From positions 1-64,000 of the forward strand of contig QHYH01000120.1 of NCBI GenBank assembly GCA_003223215.1: a DNA stretch of 64,000 bases. Reading direction: 5' to 3'. The position numbers were made by a program, and so were the translations under genes. Positions 1 to 8,875 of this stretch are shown here, piece after piece. The first letter of the stretch is position 1. Each line of letters opens with the position of its first letter. This stretch comes from Acidobacteriota bacterium. GTDB taxonomy: Bacteria; Acidobacteriota; Terriglobia; Acidiferrales; UBA7541. The notes beneath the pieces were generated by a model. The model searched no databases. It had not been told where the DNA came from and worked only from the letters and a program-made list of their open reading frames with translations.

Positions 1-60
1 CATTTAAGAGGCTCCTAAGGTCGCACTTGCGACTGTTCCCTTTCGGAATAGTGGGGTTCT

Positions 61-387
61 GTGAGCAATGAGGTTGTCCTACAATACGTTGGGTTTGAAA
101 CTAGGGGAGCGGTCCGCGAATATGCTTTCACCGTCCGCGGTTCCGGCGGCGAATCCTCCAGCTATTTTGTGACCATCGCGAACGACGCTTTCCTGGCGCA
201 TCGCGTGCGCTATCAGGATGCGCCGGACATCTGTTCCCTGCGGCTTCGCCGGGAATTCGCCACCCAAACCGGCCATCCTTGCTTCATTCGCTTCTACGTC
301 ACGGACGCAGAACTGACTGATTACCAGCACACCCACACGCCGAAAACGAAGCCCGGCACCGCTGCCCACCGGAAAGACAACCAGTAG
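61..387 (+). CDS. Small conserved-looking hypothetical protein, 108 aa
   Basis: I do not recognise a named family. The frame opens with GTG at 61 and ends with TAG at 385-387. The product has no signal peptide and no membrane segment. Its N-terminal half alternates hydrophobic and polar residues (VVLQYVGFETRG, then SSYFVTIANDAFLAHRV), which suggests a small beta-rich fold, and it contains the motif VTDAELTDYQ near residue 80. The last 15 residues are basic and low in complexity. The 3' end runs into an eroded copy of a dispersed repeat, so the C-terminus may not be original. The overlapping minus-strand frame at 79-432 is judged a shadow except where it crosses that repeat. No clear Shine-Dalgarno site precedes the GTG. 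Confidence 0.6.
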   Translation: MSNEVVLQYVGFETRGAVREYAFTVRGSGGESSSYFVTIANDAFLAHRVRYQDAPDICSLRLRREFATQTGHPCFIRFYVTDAELTDYQHTHTPKTKPGTAAHRKDNQ

Positions 388-450
388 GAAAGTGACGCCA
401 GATAATCCCAAGCAAAGAACGCTAAGAGGCAACGGAGACGACCAGAACAG
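371..450 (-). repeat. Eroded fragment of the zinc-ribbon/two-TM gene family (copy E)
   Basis: Read on the minus strand this stretch gives LSVLCLGLSGVTFLLVVF. This lines up with the second membrane segment of the better copies at 45112-45577 and 62878-63144 (LVLWSGLSAITFLLLLVLFW). The nucleotides are also alignable: the plus strand 'agtaggaaagtgacgcc' matches 'agtaggaacatgacggc' near 45.2 kb. Only the middle of the gene remains, and it cannot make the family protein. It is the weakest of the six copies. Confidence 0.4.
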
Positions 451-520
451 AAGAACAGAAGAACAAAAGAAGAACTTTGGATCTTCTATACTATTCAGTT
501 CAATTTAAACCTACGGACAA

Positions 521-1309
521 TTAGGGTTGGAACCGCTGCCACAATTTGGCGAACCTGGCGGGATTGGAAATCCACTGAATAGACTCCGGATCACTTTGAA
601 GGTGATTGTAGATGGGCATCCCTCGGTGAATGCCCAGTTCTGGATAGGTCCGTGCTTTCCTGCAATCCAGTTTTGACACGGAATATGTTGAATTCCGTAT
701 CCAATTGATTTGGCCGCCGTCCGGCATCAAGGGGAACCACGCAAGCCCGCCGTGGGCGCGCACTTGCGCATAGTCAAAGCCATATTGACGGTCGCACCAG
801 GCCCCGAAGATCAGGACCGATTGCGAATCGGCATTTGCCACGAAATGAGCCCAACGGGGAGGCATGACGACGCGGTCGCCCGGCTCTGCTTCGATCGCGA
901 CACATCGGCCGGGATTATCTTCTGAGTTCTCTTGGCCATAGACAATGGCGCGGCCTTCCCAGATCTCAAACAACTCTGGGGTGGACCATCCACAGTGCGG
1001 CGACACAGCGTGAACGTGGCCCTGACTCTGAACGGGACCATCTCCCAAGCTTCCTTTGGCGTACATGACGATGCCAAAGAGCAACTTTCGCCTGACCAGC
1101 TCATCGCGGTCATCGACTCGGCCGACGTCCATGGCAATTGCATATACCGGGTCAGGTCCCTCGCAGTTCGGATCTCGGAGGCTACCCCGAATCGCATCTA
1201 GTGAGCGGTATTCGGGCCTGGGTCCATAGACTCCGGGCCCGTACTCGAAGTTCATGCCGGCTTTCAAGAAGCGGACATCGATGCCTGGATCAAATTCTTG
1301 CTCAGACAT
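521..1309 (-). CDS. Cupin protein of the glucose-6-phosphate isomerase (cupin-type) superfamily, 262 aa
   Basis: This is a single-domain beta-barrel cupin resembling the metal-dependent cupin glucose-6-phosphate isomerases (PF06560-like). The metal-site motif GHVHAVSPHCGWSTPELFEI sits near residues 98-117, and the second cupin motif PGDRVVMPPRWAHFVAN near 142-158. His, His, Glu and His are the expected metal ligands. It is longer than the usual 190 aa of the family. It has no signal peptide, so it acts in the cytosol. It starts 24 bp downstream of another cupin of the same superfamily at 1334-1885, so the two are probably co-transcribed. The tandem pair may be paralogous subunits or act on two different sugar phosphates or keto-sugars. 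Substrate assignment is inference. Confidence 0.7.
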   Translation of the reverse strand: MSEQEFDPGIDVRFLKAGMNFEYGPGVYGPRPEYRSLDAIRGSLRDPNCEGPDPVYAIAMDVGRVDDRDELVRRKLLFGIVMYAKGSLGDGPVQSQGHVHAVSPHCGWSTPELFEIWEGRAIVYGQENSEDNPGRCVAIEAEPGDRVVMPPRWAHFVANADSQSVLIFGAWCDRQYGFDYAQVRAHGGLAWFPLMPDGGQINWIRNSTYSVSKLDCRKARTYPELGIHRGMPIYNHLQSDPESIQWISNPARFAKLWQRFQP

Positions 1310-1333
1310 GAGAACCTTGTGGGATTGGGGAAA

Positions 1334-1885
1334 TCACGCATCGCTTTTGACGAGCATCGCGCTACCCCTGACATTGAGAAGCCGCGCACCGAACCCATAT
1401 GTGCGAATCGATTCGTAATCATGCCCTGCGTCACTTGGCCAGCAGGCAACGAATCGGAGTGGGCTCTTGCCAATGTTTGCGACCCGGTGGGCGACCCTCG
1501 GGCGTATGAAATGAACGGTTCCAGCGCCCATTGGCTCCATCCACGTCGCTCGCGTTTCATCCATCAGCACCAGCGCGCCTTCCCCTTCGATGGTCCCATA
1601 GTACTCCGTGCGATCACGCTTCAGGTGAAAGTGTCCGTGCGTCATGAAGTACTCAGAGTCAACTAGTCCCGGTTCGACGACAGTGGTTCCCCAGAACAGC
1701 CCTCCTTCTGTACCCTCGGGAATAGGACACCAAGCCTGAACCCGGTACACGACTGTAGTTGGATCCATTTCGCGCAACGCCTTTGTGTTTGCGAAGATTC
1801 CGCTCAGTTGCCCAAGCGTCTTGACACTTTCGCGGACTTCCGCGTCAGGGCGTAACAGCCCCTTGGCCCAATCCATTTGCATCAT
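1334..1885 (-). CDS. Cupin-type glucose-6-phosphate isomerase-like protein, 183 aa
   Basis: Length and motifs fit cupin phosphoglucose isomerase, which interconverts glucose-6-phosphate and fructose-6-phosphate. The family motif THGHFHLKRDRTEYYGTIEG (about residues 84-103) provides the two His and the Glu that bind metal. PRVAHRVANIG (about 131-141) supplies the third His. The ATG at 1885 is preceded by CGGAGT at a suitable distance, and a second ATG follows at 1882. It is the first gene of a two-cupin operon. An inverted repeat lies upstream at 1954-1980. The company of a mannose-6-phosphate isomerase, a ROK kinase and a sugar porter suggests it feeds hexose-6-phosphates into glycolysis. Specificity for glucose-6-phosphate is not proven. 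Confidence 0.78.
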   Translation of the reverse strand: MMQMDWAKGLLRPDAEVRESVKTLGQLSGIFANTKALREMDPTTVVYRVQAWCPIPEGTEGGLFWGTTVVEPGLVDSEYFMTHGHFHLKRDRTEYYGTIEGEGALVLMDETRATWMEPMGAGTVHFIRPRVAHRVANIGKSPLRFVACWPSDAGHDYESIRTYGFGARLLNVRGSAMLVKSDA

Positions 1886-1953
1886 CTATTGACTCCGATA
1901 ACGGCCGCGCGCCCTTCCTCCGAGATACAAGCTCGTTCTCATCGCGAGTTTTT

Positions 1954-1980
1954 CTCGCACCGTTTTACGCACGGTGAGAG
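1954..1980. promoter_or_regulatory. Inverted repeat upstream of the cupin operon
   Basis: Arms CTCGCACCGT (1954-1963) and ACGGTGAGAG (1971-1980) pair with one mismatch around a 7-bp spacer. A second, weaker pair GAGATTC/GAATCTC lies at 1978-1984 and 2005-2011. The site is about 70 bp upstream of the first cupin ATG and downstream of the receptor stop. It could be an operator or the stem of a terminator for the receptor gene. The 264-bp interval 1886-2149 contains no gene that I can support. Confidence 0.4.
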
Positions 1981-2149
1981 ATTCGAGCAGCCTGCGCATC
2001 GGCAGAATCTCGTCTTCGCTGTCTACTGTACTCCAAGTACCTGGCAGCGACCGAGTCACCACGGCGAGTCGCTATAGGCATCGGTGCGAAAGGACCATCG
2101 ACAAAAGTTGACGCCGAGAAGACTTCCGTCAAAGCAGCCGGGTTGCGTC

Positions 2150-5100
2150 TCAGAACATCAGCTTCAGGGCAAATTGCGCTTGGCGCGCTGTGCCTGTGCC
2201 AATCTGACTTCCGTTCACGTCAGCGATGGTTCCACCAACACGTCCAAAATTGGGGTTCGCCGTGCAGGAGGCTGGAGAAGTGGTCGTCGCCGCTGTAACC
2301 GCGGTGCAAATGCCGGCGTCCGGGCCACCGAAATTAGGATGGTTCAAAAGATTGAAGAGGTCCGCGCGGAATTGCAGCTTCAACCTTTCTGTGACCGGAA
2401 AATTTTTCATCAAGGACCAGTCCCATTGGAAGAATGCGGGGCCCCGAACGGCGTTGCGCCCCACGGTTCCGATCACCTGGCCCCATTGCCCGTTGTAGGT
2501 TGGTTCGATGGCGAACGCGTTGATGTTATAGCTCGAATCCGGCCAATGGACGTTGGAAAGGTACACGCTCTGACCGGACACATAGTCCGGCCGCATGGGC
2601 AGTCCAAAGAAGCCGCTTATGAGTTGGACGTTTGCGGGAAGCCCTGAGCGCGTTTGAAGTATGGAGGATGTTTGCCATCCGCCGAACGCATTCCGTACTA
2701 GCAAACCGGAGTTCTTGAATTCCGGTAGGTTATAGACTGCGCTGGCCGTCAGATTGTGCCGCACGTCCCAGTCGCCGCTGCCGCGATCAATGCTGGGGTT
2801 CAAGGGATCCGACCAACCGCCGAAGACGTTCACCAAGTCATCGATTTCGTGCGACCAGGTATAGTTGGTTTCGAGCGTGAGTCGCCCGACATTGCGCCGG
2901 AGTTGCACTTGCAGCGCGTTGTAATTCGAGGACAGCGTGTCGTAATTGAGGTTTTCGTTGGCAAAGCCGGAGAATTGGCGGGCAAACGTGACCGCGTTGG
3001 CGGGATTGGCGTTGGGAGCGGCAAAGCTGACGCCAGCTTGCATGTGCTGAGTTTTGTTTCCCGTGTAATTTATGGTCAGAACTGTGTTTCGCGCCACTTC
3101 CTGCTGAACACCAAACAACCAGTTCGTGGAATACGGATCTTTAGGGTTCTGCGGGAAGGCGTTCACGTTTTGTGTCCCTGCCGGCAGCGGCGGGTTGGGT
3201 GATGGGTAGGCTATCGAAAACGGCGGGTTCGCAAAGATGGCTTGAAAAACGTTTACGTTGTAATTCGAAAGTGCCGGTATGTTGGTGACCAGCCCGAAGC
3301 CAAACTGCATGGGCATGTAGAAAATTCCGCCGTACCCATGTACGACTGTTTTTCCCTTGCCAAACGGATCCCAGGAAAACCCGATCCGGGGCGCAAAATC
3401 GGTTTTCGGCGCGTTATATGTTTGGCCGGCGGGAAGAAACGATTGAGTGGCGACGTCGAAATTCTGGAACCGGCCGTGGCCCTCGGTCCACGCCGTGTTG
3501 TATTCGTAGCGAAGCGCCACGCTAAAGGTGAGTTTGCGGGTAATCTTCCAATCGTCCTGTCCATAGAAGTCCCAGTTGGAATTGCGAATGCCGACAAACC
3601 CTGGGAATCCAATTTTCGCCAGGACAAAAGGGTTGTCGTTTTCAAGGTCAGAAAAACTGCCGAAATAGTAGGTTTGTTGCGGGCGCAGCCACTCATTCAG
3701 CCTGTTGACCCGGATTTGCGTCCCCCACTTTACCGTATGCTTCCCAGCCGTTTTGCTCACGCTGTCAAACACTTCGAAGACCGCGAATGGGGTGATCTGG
3801 TTGAAGGTATTCGGTCCGGGCAGCGAGCCTAGATTGGTAAAGAAACCGGCGAACCCAACCAGCGGCTTCGGTGTGTTTGAATTGGTGTCGGAATAGAAAC
3901 GGTTGAGGGCCACACTAAACTCATTGAAAAGGGTGGGACTGAAGGTGTGGGCTTCGTCGAGTTTCCCGAATTGCGTCCTCAGCGCCTGCGGCGACAATTG
4001 GCCCTGGTTGAGGCCTATGGTGTAGTTGGTCAGCGAGTCATTGATGTTGTACCGGCCCGTCAAGCGGTCCTTATCCGAAAGTTGATAGTCCATGCGGACC
4101 GACCCGGTATCCTCACGCAGGGATACCGGAAGAGCAGCGGGATCAAAGACGAGGTTTGCTCCGTGACCGTTTCCCGCATCCGTGTTCGGAACTGCACACG
4201 AGGCAGGTGCCGGAATGGCAGTGCAGCCGGCCGGCAAGGGCGCCATCTGCGCTAAAACGGGCTGCATGGCCGCATTGAACTGCGATCGAGCGTACGCGCT
4301 CAGAGTCTCATTGAGCGCGTTGATGTTGCTGATGCGCTGGCGAACACCCTCGTAGTTGGTAAAGAAAAAAAGCTTGTTCTTGACGATCGGGCCGGCGAGA
4401 TTACCGCCGAACTGATTCATTCGTAAAGGTTGTTTCGAAAGGCCCGTTGTGGCGTTCTCGAAGAAATCCTTGGCATCCAGGGCGTCATTGCGGAAGAAAT
4501 CAAACACCGTGCCGTGGTACTCATTGGTTCCTGATTTGGTGACGATGTTCATCTGCGGGCCAAGCGAAAAGCCGCTTTCCCCGTTGTAGCCGTTATTAGT
4601 GAAATCGATTTCCTGGATACTATCTACGCTCGCACGGGTAACTCGGGCTTGTTCTTGCCCTTCGGTTTCCAGGAAGCCGTTGATATCGCCGCGCGACGCG
4701 TTCTGGCCGTCGATTTTGATATTCAGTCCGGTAAAGACGTTCTCAAGTCCGTTGACACTACCCTGGAAAAATCCCGTCGAGTTGATCGACCCGGGAGCAA
4801 TCTCAAGAAAGTCACTCACGTCCCGGCCGTTGACCGGAAGGTTGGCGATCTGATTGGAGTCCAGCGTCGTGCCCGTTGCGGTTGAAGAGGTATCGACGGT
4901 CGTGGACGTGCCGGTAATAACGATACTCTCCGAGGCGCCCGCCACCGTCAGTGCCAAATTCACCTGTACCGTTGCGCCCACGTTGAGAACGATGGTTTGG
5001 CTGGTGGCTTTTCCGAAGCCGATCGCAGTAGCTGAAACCACATAGTTTCCAGAAGGAAGGGCGGAGGAAACGAAATTTCCACCCTGATCGGTCTGCAGCG

Positions 5101-5320
5101 TTCTTTCGATGGAAGTCCCAACATTGGTGATGGTAATTGTCGCGTGAGGAACCGCCGCGCCAGATGGGTCGGTCACCAGACCCGCGATTGTGCCGGTATC
5201 GAATACTTGCGCCGAGACCGGCCGCACGAGCGGAAAACACGTGACGAAGAAAATCGCGACCTGGAGCAAAGGTTCAACCACGGTGCGCCTTGGGCCACCG
5301 AGATTCGCAGTTCCTGTCAT
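2150..5320 (-). CDS. Oar-like TonB-dependent outer-membrane receptor, 1056 aa
   Basis: Predicted outer-membrane transporter for a glycan-derived or other large ligand. After a signal peptide (about residues 1-38, ending VRPVSAQ) comes a carboxypeptidase-regulatory-like beta-sandwich (TIAGLVTDPSGAAVPHATIT, about 44-125). A plug region follows with LPVNGRDVSDFLEIAPGS, then a long beta-barrel ending FALKLMF with the terminal aromatic residue typical of barrel proteins. I chose the ATG at 5320 because AGGAGT lies just upstream; an upstream ATG at 5338 lacks a site. The architecture is that of the Oar-like receptors abundant in acidobacteria, which work without SusD. The neighbouring MFS porter and sugar-phosphate enzymes suggest a carbohydrate substrate. 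No TonB, ExbB or ExbD gene lies in the window. Confidence 0.9.
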   Translation of the reverse strand: MTGTANLGGPRRTVVEPLLQVAIFFVTCFPLVRPVSAQVFDTGTIAGLVTDPSGAAVPHATITITNVGTSIERTLQTDQGGNFVSSALPSGNYVVSATAIGFGKATSQTIVLNVGATVQVNLALTVAGASESIVITGTSTTVDTSSTATGTTLDSNQIANLPVNGRDVSDFLEIAPGSINSTGFFQGSVNGLENVFTGLNIKIDGQNASRGDINGFLETEGQEQARVTRASVDSIQEIDFTNNGYNGESGFSLGPQMNIVTKSGTNEYHGTVFDFFRNDALDAKDFFENATTGLSKQPLRMNQFGGNLAGPIVKNKLFFFTNYEGVRQRISNINALNETLSAYARSQFNAAMQPVLAQMAPLPAGCTAIPAPASCAVPNTDAGNGHGANLVFDPAALPVSLREDTGSVRMDYQLSDKDRLTGRYNINDSLTNYTIGLNQGQLSPQALRTQFGKLDEAHTFSPTLFNEFSVALNRFYSDTNSNTPKPLVGFAGFFTNLGSLPGPNTFNQITPFAVFEVFDSVSKTAGKHTVKWGTQIRVNRLNEWLRPQQTYYFGSFSDLENDNPFVLAKIGFPGFVGIRNSNWDFYGQDDWKITRKLTFSVALRYEYNTAWTEGHGRFQNFDVATQSFLPAGQTYNAPKTDFAPRIGFSWDPFGKGKTVVHGYGGIFYMPMQFGFGLVTNIPALSNYNVNVFQAIFANPPFSIAYPSPNPPLPAGTQNVNAFPQNPKDPYSTNWLFGVQQEVARNTVLTINYTGNKTQHMQAGVSFAAPNANPANAVTFARQFSGFANENLNYDTLSSNYNALQVQLRRNVGRLTLETNYTWSHEIDDLVNVFGGWSDPLNPSIDRGSGDWDVRHNLTASAVYNLPEFKNSGLLVRNAFGGWQTSSILQTRSGLPANVQLISGFFGLPMRPDYVSGQSVYLSNVHWPDSSYNINAFAIEPTYNGQWGQVIGTVGRNAVRGPAFFQWDWSLMKNFPVTERLKLQFRADLFNLLNHPNFGGPDAGICTAVTAATTTSPASCTANPNFGRVGGTIADVNGSQIGTGTARQAQFALKLMF

Positions 5321-5388
5321 GGTGACTCCTGTCTGCACCTATTCGACCACCAAAATCGCTTTAGCAAGCACCCGAAAAATTGCGTGCA

Positions 5389-5417
5389 TGTTAACGCCCT
5401 TCTGAGACCCAAGTCAA
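5389..5417 (-). promoter_or_regulatory. Possible promoter of the first TonB-dependent receptor
   Basis: On the minus strand a TTGACT -35-like hexamer (5412-5417) is followed after 17 bp by TTAACA (5389-5394). The start codon lies about 70 bp downstream. The -10 match is poor, so this is a weak candidate. The 317-bp interval 5321-5637 otherwise holds no gene that I can support. Confidence 0.25.
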
Positions 5418-5599
5418 CATATTCATGAGCGTTTATGGCAATAACAATCATCATTTCTTTTCTTTTGCGGTCAAAGCTACCTTCGTTTTGGGGAGTTCTG
5501 TGTCGACGGCAAGGCCCTTCAGGAATGTTAAGTCTTTGCGACACGGTAGGTCACGATAGGTTCCGAAGGGCGGGAGTTCCGTCGCGCGGCAAGGAAGAC

Positions 5600-5622
5600 A
5601 CGCTAGCCCCTACGCTAGCCCC
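5600..5622. repeat. Tandem repeat of ACGCTAGCCCC
   Basis: Two copies of ACGCTAGCCCC (5600-5610 and 5612-5622) lie head to tail with a 12-bp period, 15 bp beyond the stop of the MFS gene. The complementary core GGGGCTAG also occurs in the tandem repeat at 37532-37553. Confidence 0.6.
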
Positions 5623-5637
5623 AGAGTGCAGTCCATG

Positions 5638-7017
5638 CTACTTGCCCCACGCTTCTTGAATTTGCTCAAGCGTCCGGCCTTTCGTTTCCGGAACCACTTT
5701 CCAAACGTATAGGAAGCAAATGAGCGAGAGCACTCCATAAATCGCGAACGTTCCCCAAAGCCGCAGCTTGTTCACGAGCGTCAGAAAAGTGAACGTCACC
5801 AGCAGTGTTCCCGACCAAAGAGTCGACGTGGCAATCGAAGCGGCACGGCTCCTTACTTTCGTGGGAAAGATCTCTGAGATGATCAACCAGGGGCCGGGTC
5901 CCATTCCCAGGGCAAAAAAGGCGACGTACAGAAGGATGCTCGCGAGCATCAGAGCCGCTGGGGCGTTGCGGACGTTCAAACCAATAACAAGCACGCCCAG
6001 GGCGAATCCCATTCCGCCACTCGCCGTCATCAAGATGGTTCGACGTCCCCATCGATCAAGAAAGACCATCGCGAAAATCGTGAAGATAAGATTCACCGCG
6101 CCGATGATCACGTTCGCCGCCAATGCCGTACCCGCGGACTGCCCTGGAAAGTGCTCGCTCGCGATGATGGAGCCGTAATAGAGCACGGTATTAATGCCGG
6201 TGATCTGGGAGAACAGAGCTAGGGCAATTCCGACCTCCAGCCGCTTGCGCATTGTTAGGGAGAACACCTCGCGCCAGGAGCCTTCTTCGCCGGAAATAGC
6301 TTTCTCTATCGCTGTTATTTGTTCTTGTGCTGCCTGTTCGCCAAAGATTCGGGCCAGAACACCCCCTCCTTCCCTCCGCCGGCCAGTGCTGATTAGCCAG
6401 CGCGGGCTCTCCGGAATTGCCAAGAGTCCCAAAAGAAATGCAAGAGAAGGGACAGCCGCCACAGCTAGCATCCACCTCCAGCTGGCGTCGCCAAGCCTCG
6501 AGAGTCGCCAGTTGACGAGATAAGCTGCCAGAATGCCGATCACAATCGCGAGTTGGTTTAGCGACACCAAGGTTCCGCGGTTCTTGGATGGGGAGATTTC
6601 TGCAATGTAAACGGGGGTAAGCACGGACGCGAGGCCTATAGCAAGTCCCCCCACAAGCCGCGCCGCAGAGAACGTCGTAACGGTGTTGGCCGCGGCAGCT
6701 CCCAAAGAAGAAACAGCGAACAGAACCGCGGAGAAAATGAGTGACTTCTTGCGGCCATAACGGTCACCGATCATGCTCGCGCTTGCCGCTCCCAGCAAAC
6801 ACCCTAACAGCAAGGAGCTCGCCGCAGCTTCTGTTTGAAAATTAGATAGCGCGAACTGGCGCCGGAGAAGCAGCAGGACTCCGTTAATCACCGCGGTGTC
6901 GAATCCAAAAAGAAAGCCGGAGATAGCGGTCGTGGCTGCCAACATTGTGACGTAGCCCAAAGATTGCGATTTTGAGGTAATGGTGCTTGCCCCCCGGCCC
7001 GAGACGGGTAAATGCAT
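5638..7017 (-). CDS. MFS sugar porter (SP family), 459 aa
   Basis: Inner-membrane sugar:proton symporter of the SP subfamily of the major facilitator superfamily. Hallmarks visible are GFLFGFDTAVINGVL at the first helix, DRYGRKKSL between helices 2 and 3, PESPRWL before the central loop, DRWGRRT between helices 8 and 9, and PETKGRTLEQIQ after helix 12. Twelve hydrophobic segments fit the 459-residue length. The frame is open further upstream, but the ATG at 7017 is preceded by GGAGGAG, and the extension would overlap the next gene. It lies 109 bp downstream of the mannose-6-phosphate isomerase gene on the same strand, so it probably imports the hexose used by that enzyme and the nearby ROK kinase. 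Confidence 0.92.
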   Translation of the reverse strand: MHLPVSGRGASTITSKSQSLGYVTMLAATTAISGFLFGFDTAVINGVLLLLRRQFALSNFQTEAAASSLLLGCLLGAASASMIGDRYGRKKSLIFSAVLFAVSSLGAAAANTVTTFSAARLVGGLAIGLASVLTPVYIAEISPSKNRGTLVSLNQLAIVIGILAAYLVNWRLSRLGDASWRWMLAVAAVPSLAFLLGLLAIPESPRWLISTGRRREGGGVLARIFGEQAAQEQITAIEKAISGEEGSWREVFSLTMRKRLEVGIALALFSQITGINTVLYYGSIIASEHFPGQSAGTALAANVIIGAVNLIFTIFAMVFLDRWGRRTILMTASGGMGFALGVLVIGLNVRNAPAALMLASILLYVAFFALGMGPGPWLIISEIFPTKVRSRAASIATSTLWSGTLLVTFTFLTLVNKLRLWGTFAIYGVLSLICFLYVWKVVPETKGRTLEQIQEAWGK

Positions 7018-7126
7018 GGCTCCTCCAATGGGAACATCCCTGACCGACGTCGACAGGCGAGCTTTTTCTTTTCGCAAACACCTTGAACAGCCTCTATGCC
7101 GCCAAGCGCAGCGGACGCGATCTCGT

Positions 7127-8875
7127 TCAAGCTCGAACAAAGGCCTTGATGGTTGCGCATGTTGATCCGCGCGACTCCCCGCTGGGCCGAATGGTGTAGC
7201 TGCCAACAGCCGCAGGGACGATAAACGTCTCTGCATAATGGACCACAAATGGGTCAAAATTTCCTGTTGGACTTTCAACAGTTGCTTCTCTGCCTTGGAC
7301 CAAGTTCAGTACGTTTACTGTGCCGCGAGTATCGTGAGGAGCTACGTCCGTAAACCAGCATCTGCGGGTCTCGATGAACTCGAGTTCGTGAAGTCCGGTG
7401 CGTTCTTCCTTCCACCCTTGGCCGGCTGCCATCGGCTCTACGCGGTTAACTAGACTCCGTCGGACCCACTCCGTGTTTCTTTCCCATGCAATGTTTGCTT
7501 CTCCGTGGTCAATATGAATCGGCCGCGGCTGGCCATTCAGACCGAGCCGACCCCAGTCCCACAGCTTGAATGTGAATATGTAAGGTGTCGCGCTGATTTC
7601 GAGAACCATGCTGTTCTTGCCCGAGCAATGGACGGTGCCGGCAGGAATGAGAAAGTGATCATGCTTCCGAGCGGGAAATCGGTTGATGTAGTCTTCTGCG
7701 CGGAAAGGGGGACCGCCTTCCTGCGCCGCCCGCAGCTGACGCATCACAGCCTGGCGGTCTATACCGGTCTTGAGGCCGAGATAGACGCAACCATCTGCTG
7801 CAGCATCCAGCAGGTAATAGCTCTCGTCCTGTGTGTAGTCCATGCGGAATTGCTGGCGGATGTACTCGGTGCGGGGGTGTACTTGCAAGGATAGATTTCC
7901 GCCATCCATGGTGTCGAGAAAATCGAAACGAATGGGAAACTCGGTACCGAAGCGGGAATAGATGAAATCCCCTAGGAGCTCCCGAGGCTGCAAAAACGTG
8001 AGGTCGCTAGCCGGCAACTCCATCCGGACATCGCCAAAGCTAAACAGCAGACTGTTCTCTTCAGGAACACAATCAAAGCACCAGGCGTGATTCGGCGCAT
8101 CGTTGGGCAAGTCACAAACCTCTTCCATCCAGTGCCCACCCCACGGACCGGGGTCGAAGTAGGGAACTACACGGAAGGGACGTTTCGCCACTGTTCTCAA
8201 AGCTGCCCGCGCCGTCCTTCCACTAACCAACTTCGGAATCGCGGCATTTGTATCCAGCATAAAATCCGCTTTCGGTAGAAGGTCTTTTTTTAGCCTGTCC
8301 GCGGCGCGCCAATCCACAAAGAAGGCCCGCTTGTATTTCAGGCTGGGACTCTCGGTGAGATTGTCAGCTCCGAGGTTTGAGATCTCATTGCGCCGTTGGC
8401 GCCCTTGGATCTCCCAGCGCGCCATGTCTGCGTACACTAGAATGTCTGCATTCGGACAAACGAGCGCTGCGCCAACACCAACTACGAGCAGCAAACCCCT
8501 CTGCCACGCCTCAACCGTTGCTCGTGCTGAACCGAGACTTGCTTCATCGAAGAAATTCTCCAAGGTGACATCACTCATACGTCCAAAGACCGGGTCGTCG
8601 CCCAACACGTTCTCGAGCATTCTATCGACCTCAGATGCGGGTTTGAGCAGATCCGGGGCATAGATGACTCGATCCGCCCGCAGCCCTTTTTCTAACGCCT
8701 CTCTGATCGAGTTTTCGAAAGCGCCCGGATAGCACTCTACGCAGAGGACGGAGCGGTTCTCCCTTAACGTCTCCTTGAGCCTTGAGATAATGTCCCGCCA
8801 ACCCATCGAGCACTCTGAGCCGGACCCATGAATGGGAATGCAAGGATACTTGTCGTAATTGGAGTTCCTGGGCAT
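7127..8875 (-). CDS. Class I mannose-6-phosphate isomerase with an additional N-terminal domain, 582 aa
   Basis: The C-terminal part (about residues 235-582) is a zinc-dependent class I phosphomannose isomerase, converting mannose-6-phosphate to fructose-6-phosphate. Likely zinc ligands are Gln331 and His333 in LSLQVHP, Glu351 in QDESYY and His416 in PAGTVH. The first 230 residues form an extra domain (VLCVECYPGAFENSI and PDLLKPASEVDRML) that recalls kinase-like P-loop folds, but the usual GxxxxGK[ST] is missing. I therefore call it a degenerate or unassigned domain. Normal ManA proteins are about 300-400 aa. The gene is divergent from the DeoR regulator and precedes the MFS porter, giving a transport plus phosphosugar-isomerisation unit. 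The ATG at 8875 has only a weak AAAAAG upstream. Confidence 0.82.
   Translation of the reverse strand: MPRNSNYDKYPCIPIHGSGSECSMGWRDIISRLKETLRENRSVLCVECYPGAFENSIREALEKGLRADRVIYAPDLLKPASEVDRMLENVLGDDPVFGRMSDVTLENFFDEASLGSARATVEAWQRGLLLVVGVGAALVCPNADILVYADMARWEIQGRQRRNEISNLGADNLTESPSLKYKRAFFVDWRAADRLKKDLLPKADFMLDTNAAIPKLVSGRTARAALRTVAKRPFRVVPYFDPGPWGGHWMEEVCDLPNDAPNHAWCFDCVPEENSLLFSFGDVRMELPASDLTFLQPRELLGDFIYSRFGTEFPIRFDFLDTMDGGNLSLQVHPRTEYIRQQFRMDYTQDESYYLLDAAADGCVYLGLKTGIDRQAVMRQLRAAQEGGPPFRAEDYINRFPARKHDHFLIPAGTVHCSGKNSMVLEISATPYIFTFKLWDWGRLGLNGQPRPIHIDHGEANIAWERNTEWVRRSLVNRVEPMAAGQGWKEERTGLHELEFIETRRCWFTDVAPHDTRGTVNVLNLVQGREATVESPTGNFDPFVVHYAETFIVPAAVGSYTIRPSGESRGSTCATIKAFVRA

Noticed and set aside
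79-432. Minus-strand 117-aa frame over the first small gene
   Set aside because: Only its part over 371-450 has meaning, as an eroded repeat copy; the rest is antisense to a better plus-strand gene.
7018-7278. 87-codon N-terminal extension of the MFS porter
   Set aside because: It overlaps the isomerase gene, reads as non-membrane Arg-rich sequence, and the inner ATG has GGAGGAG.
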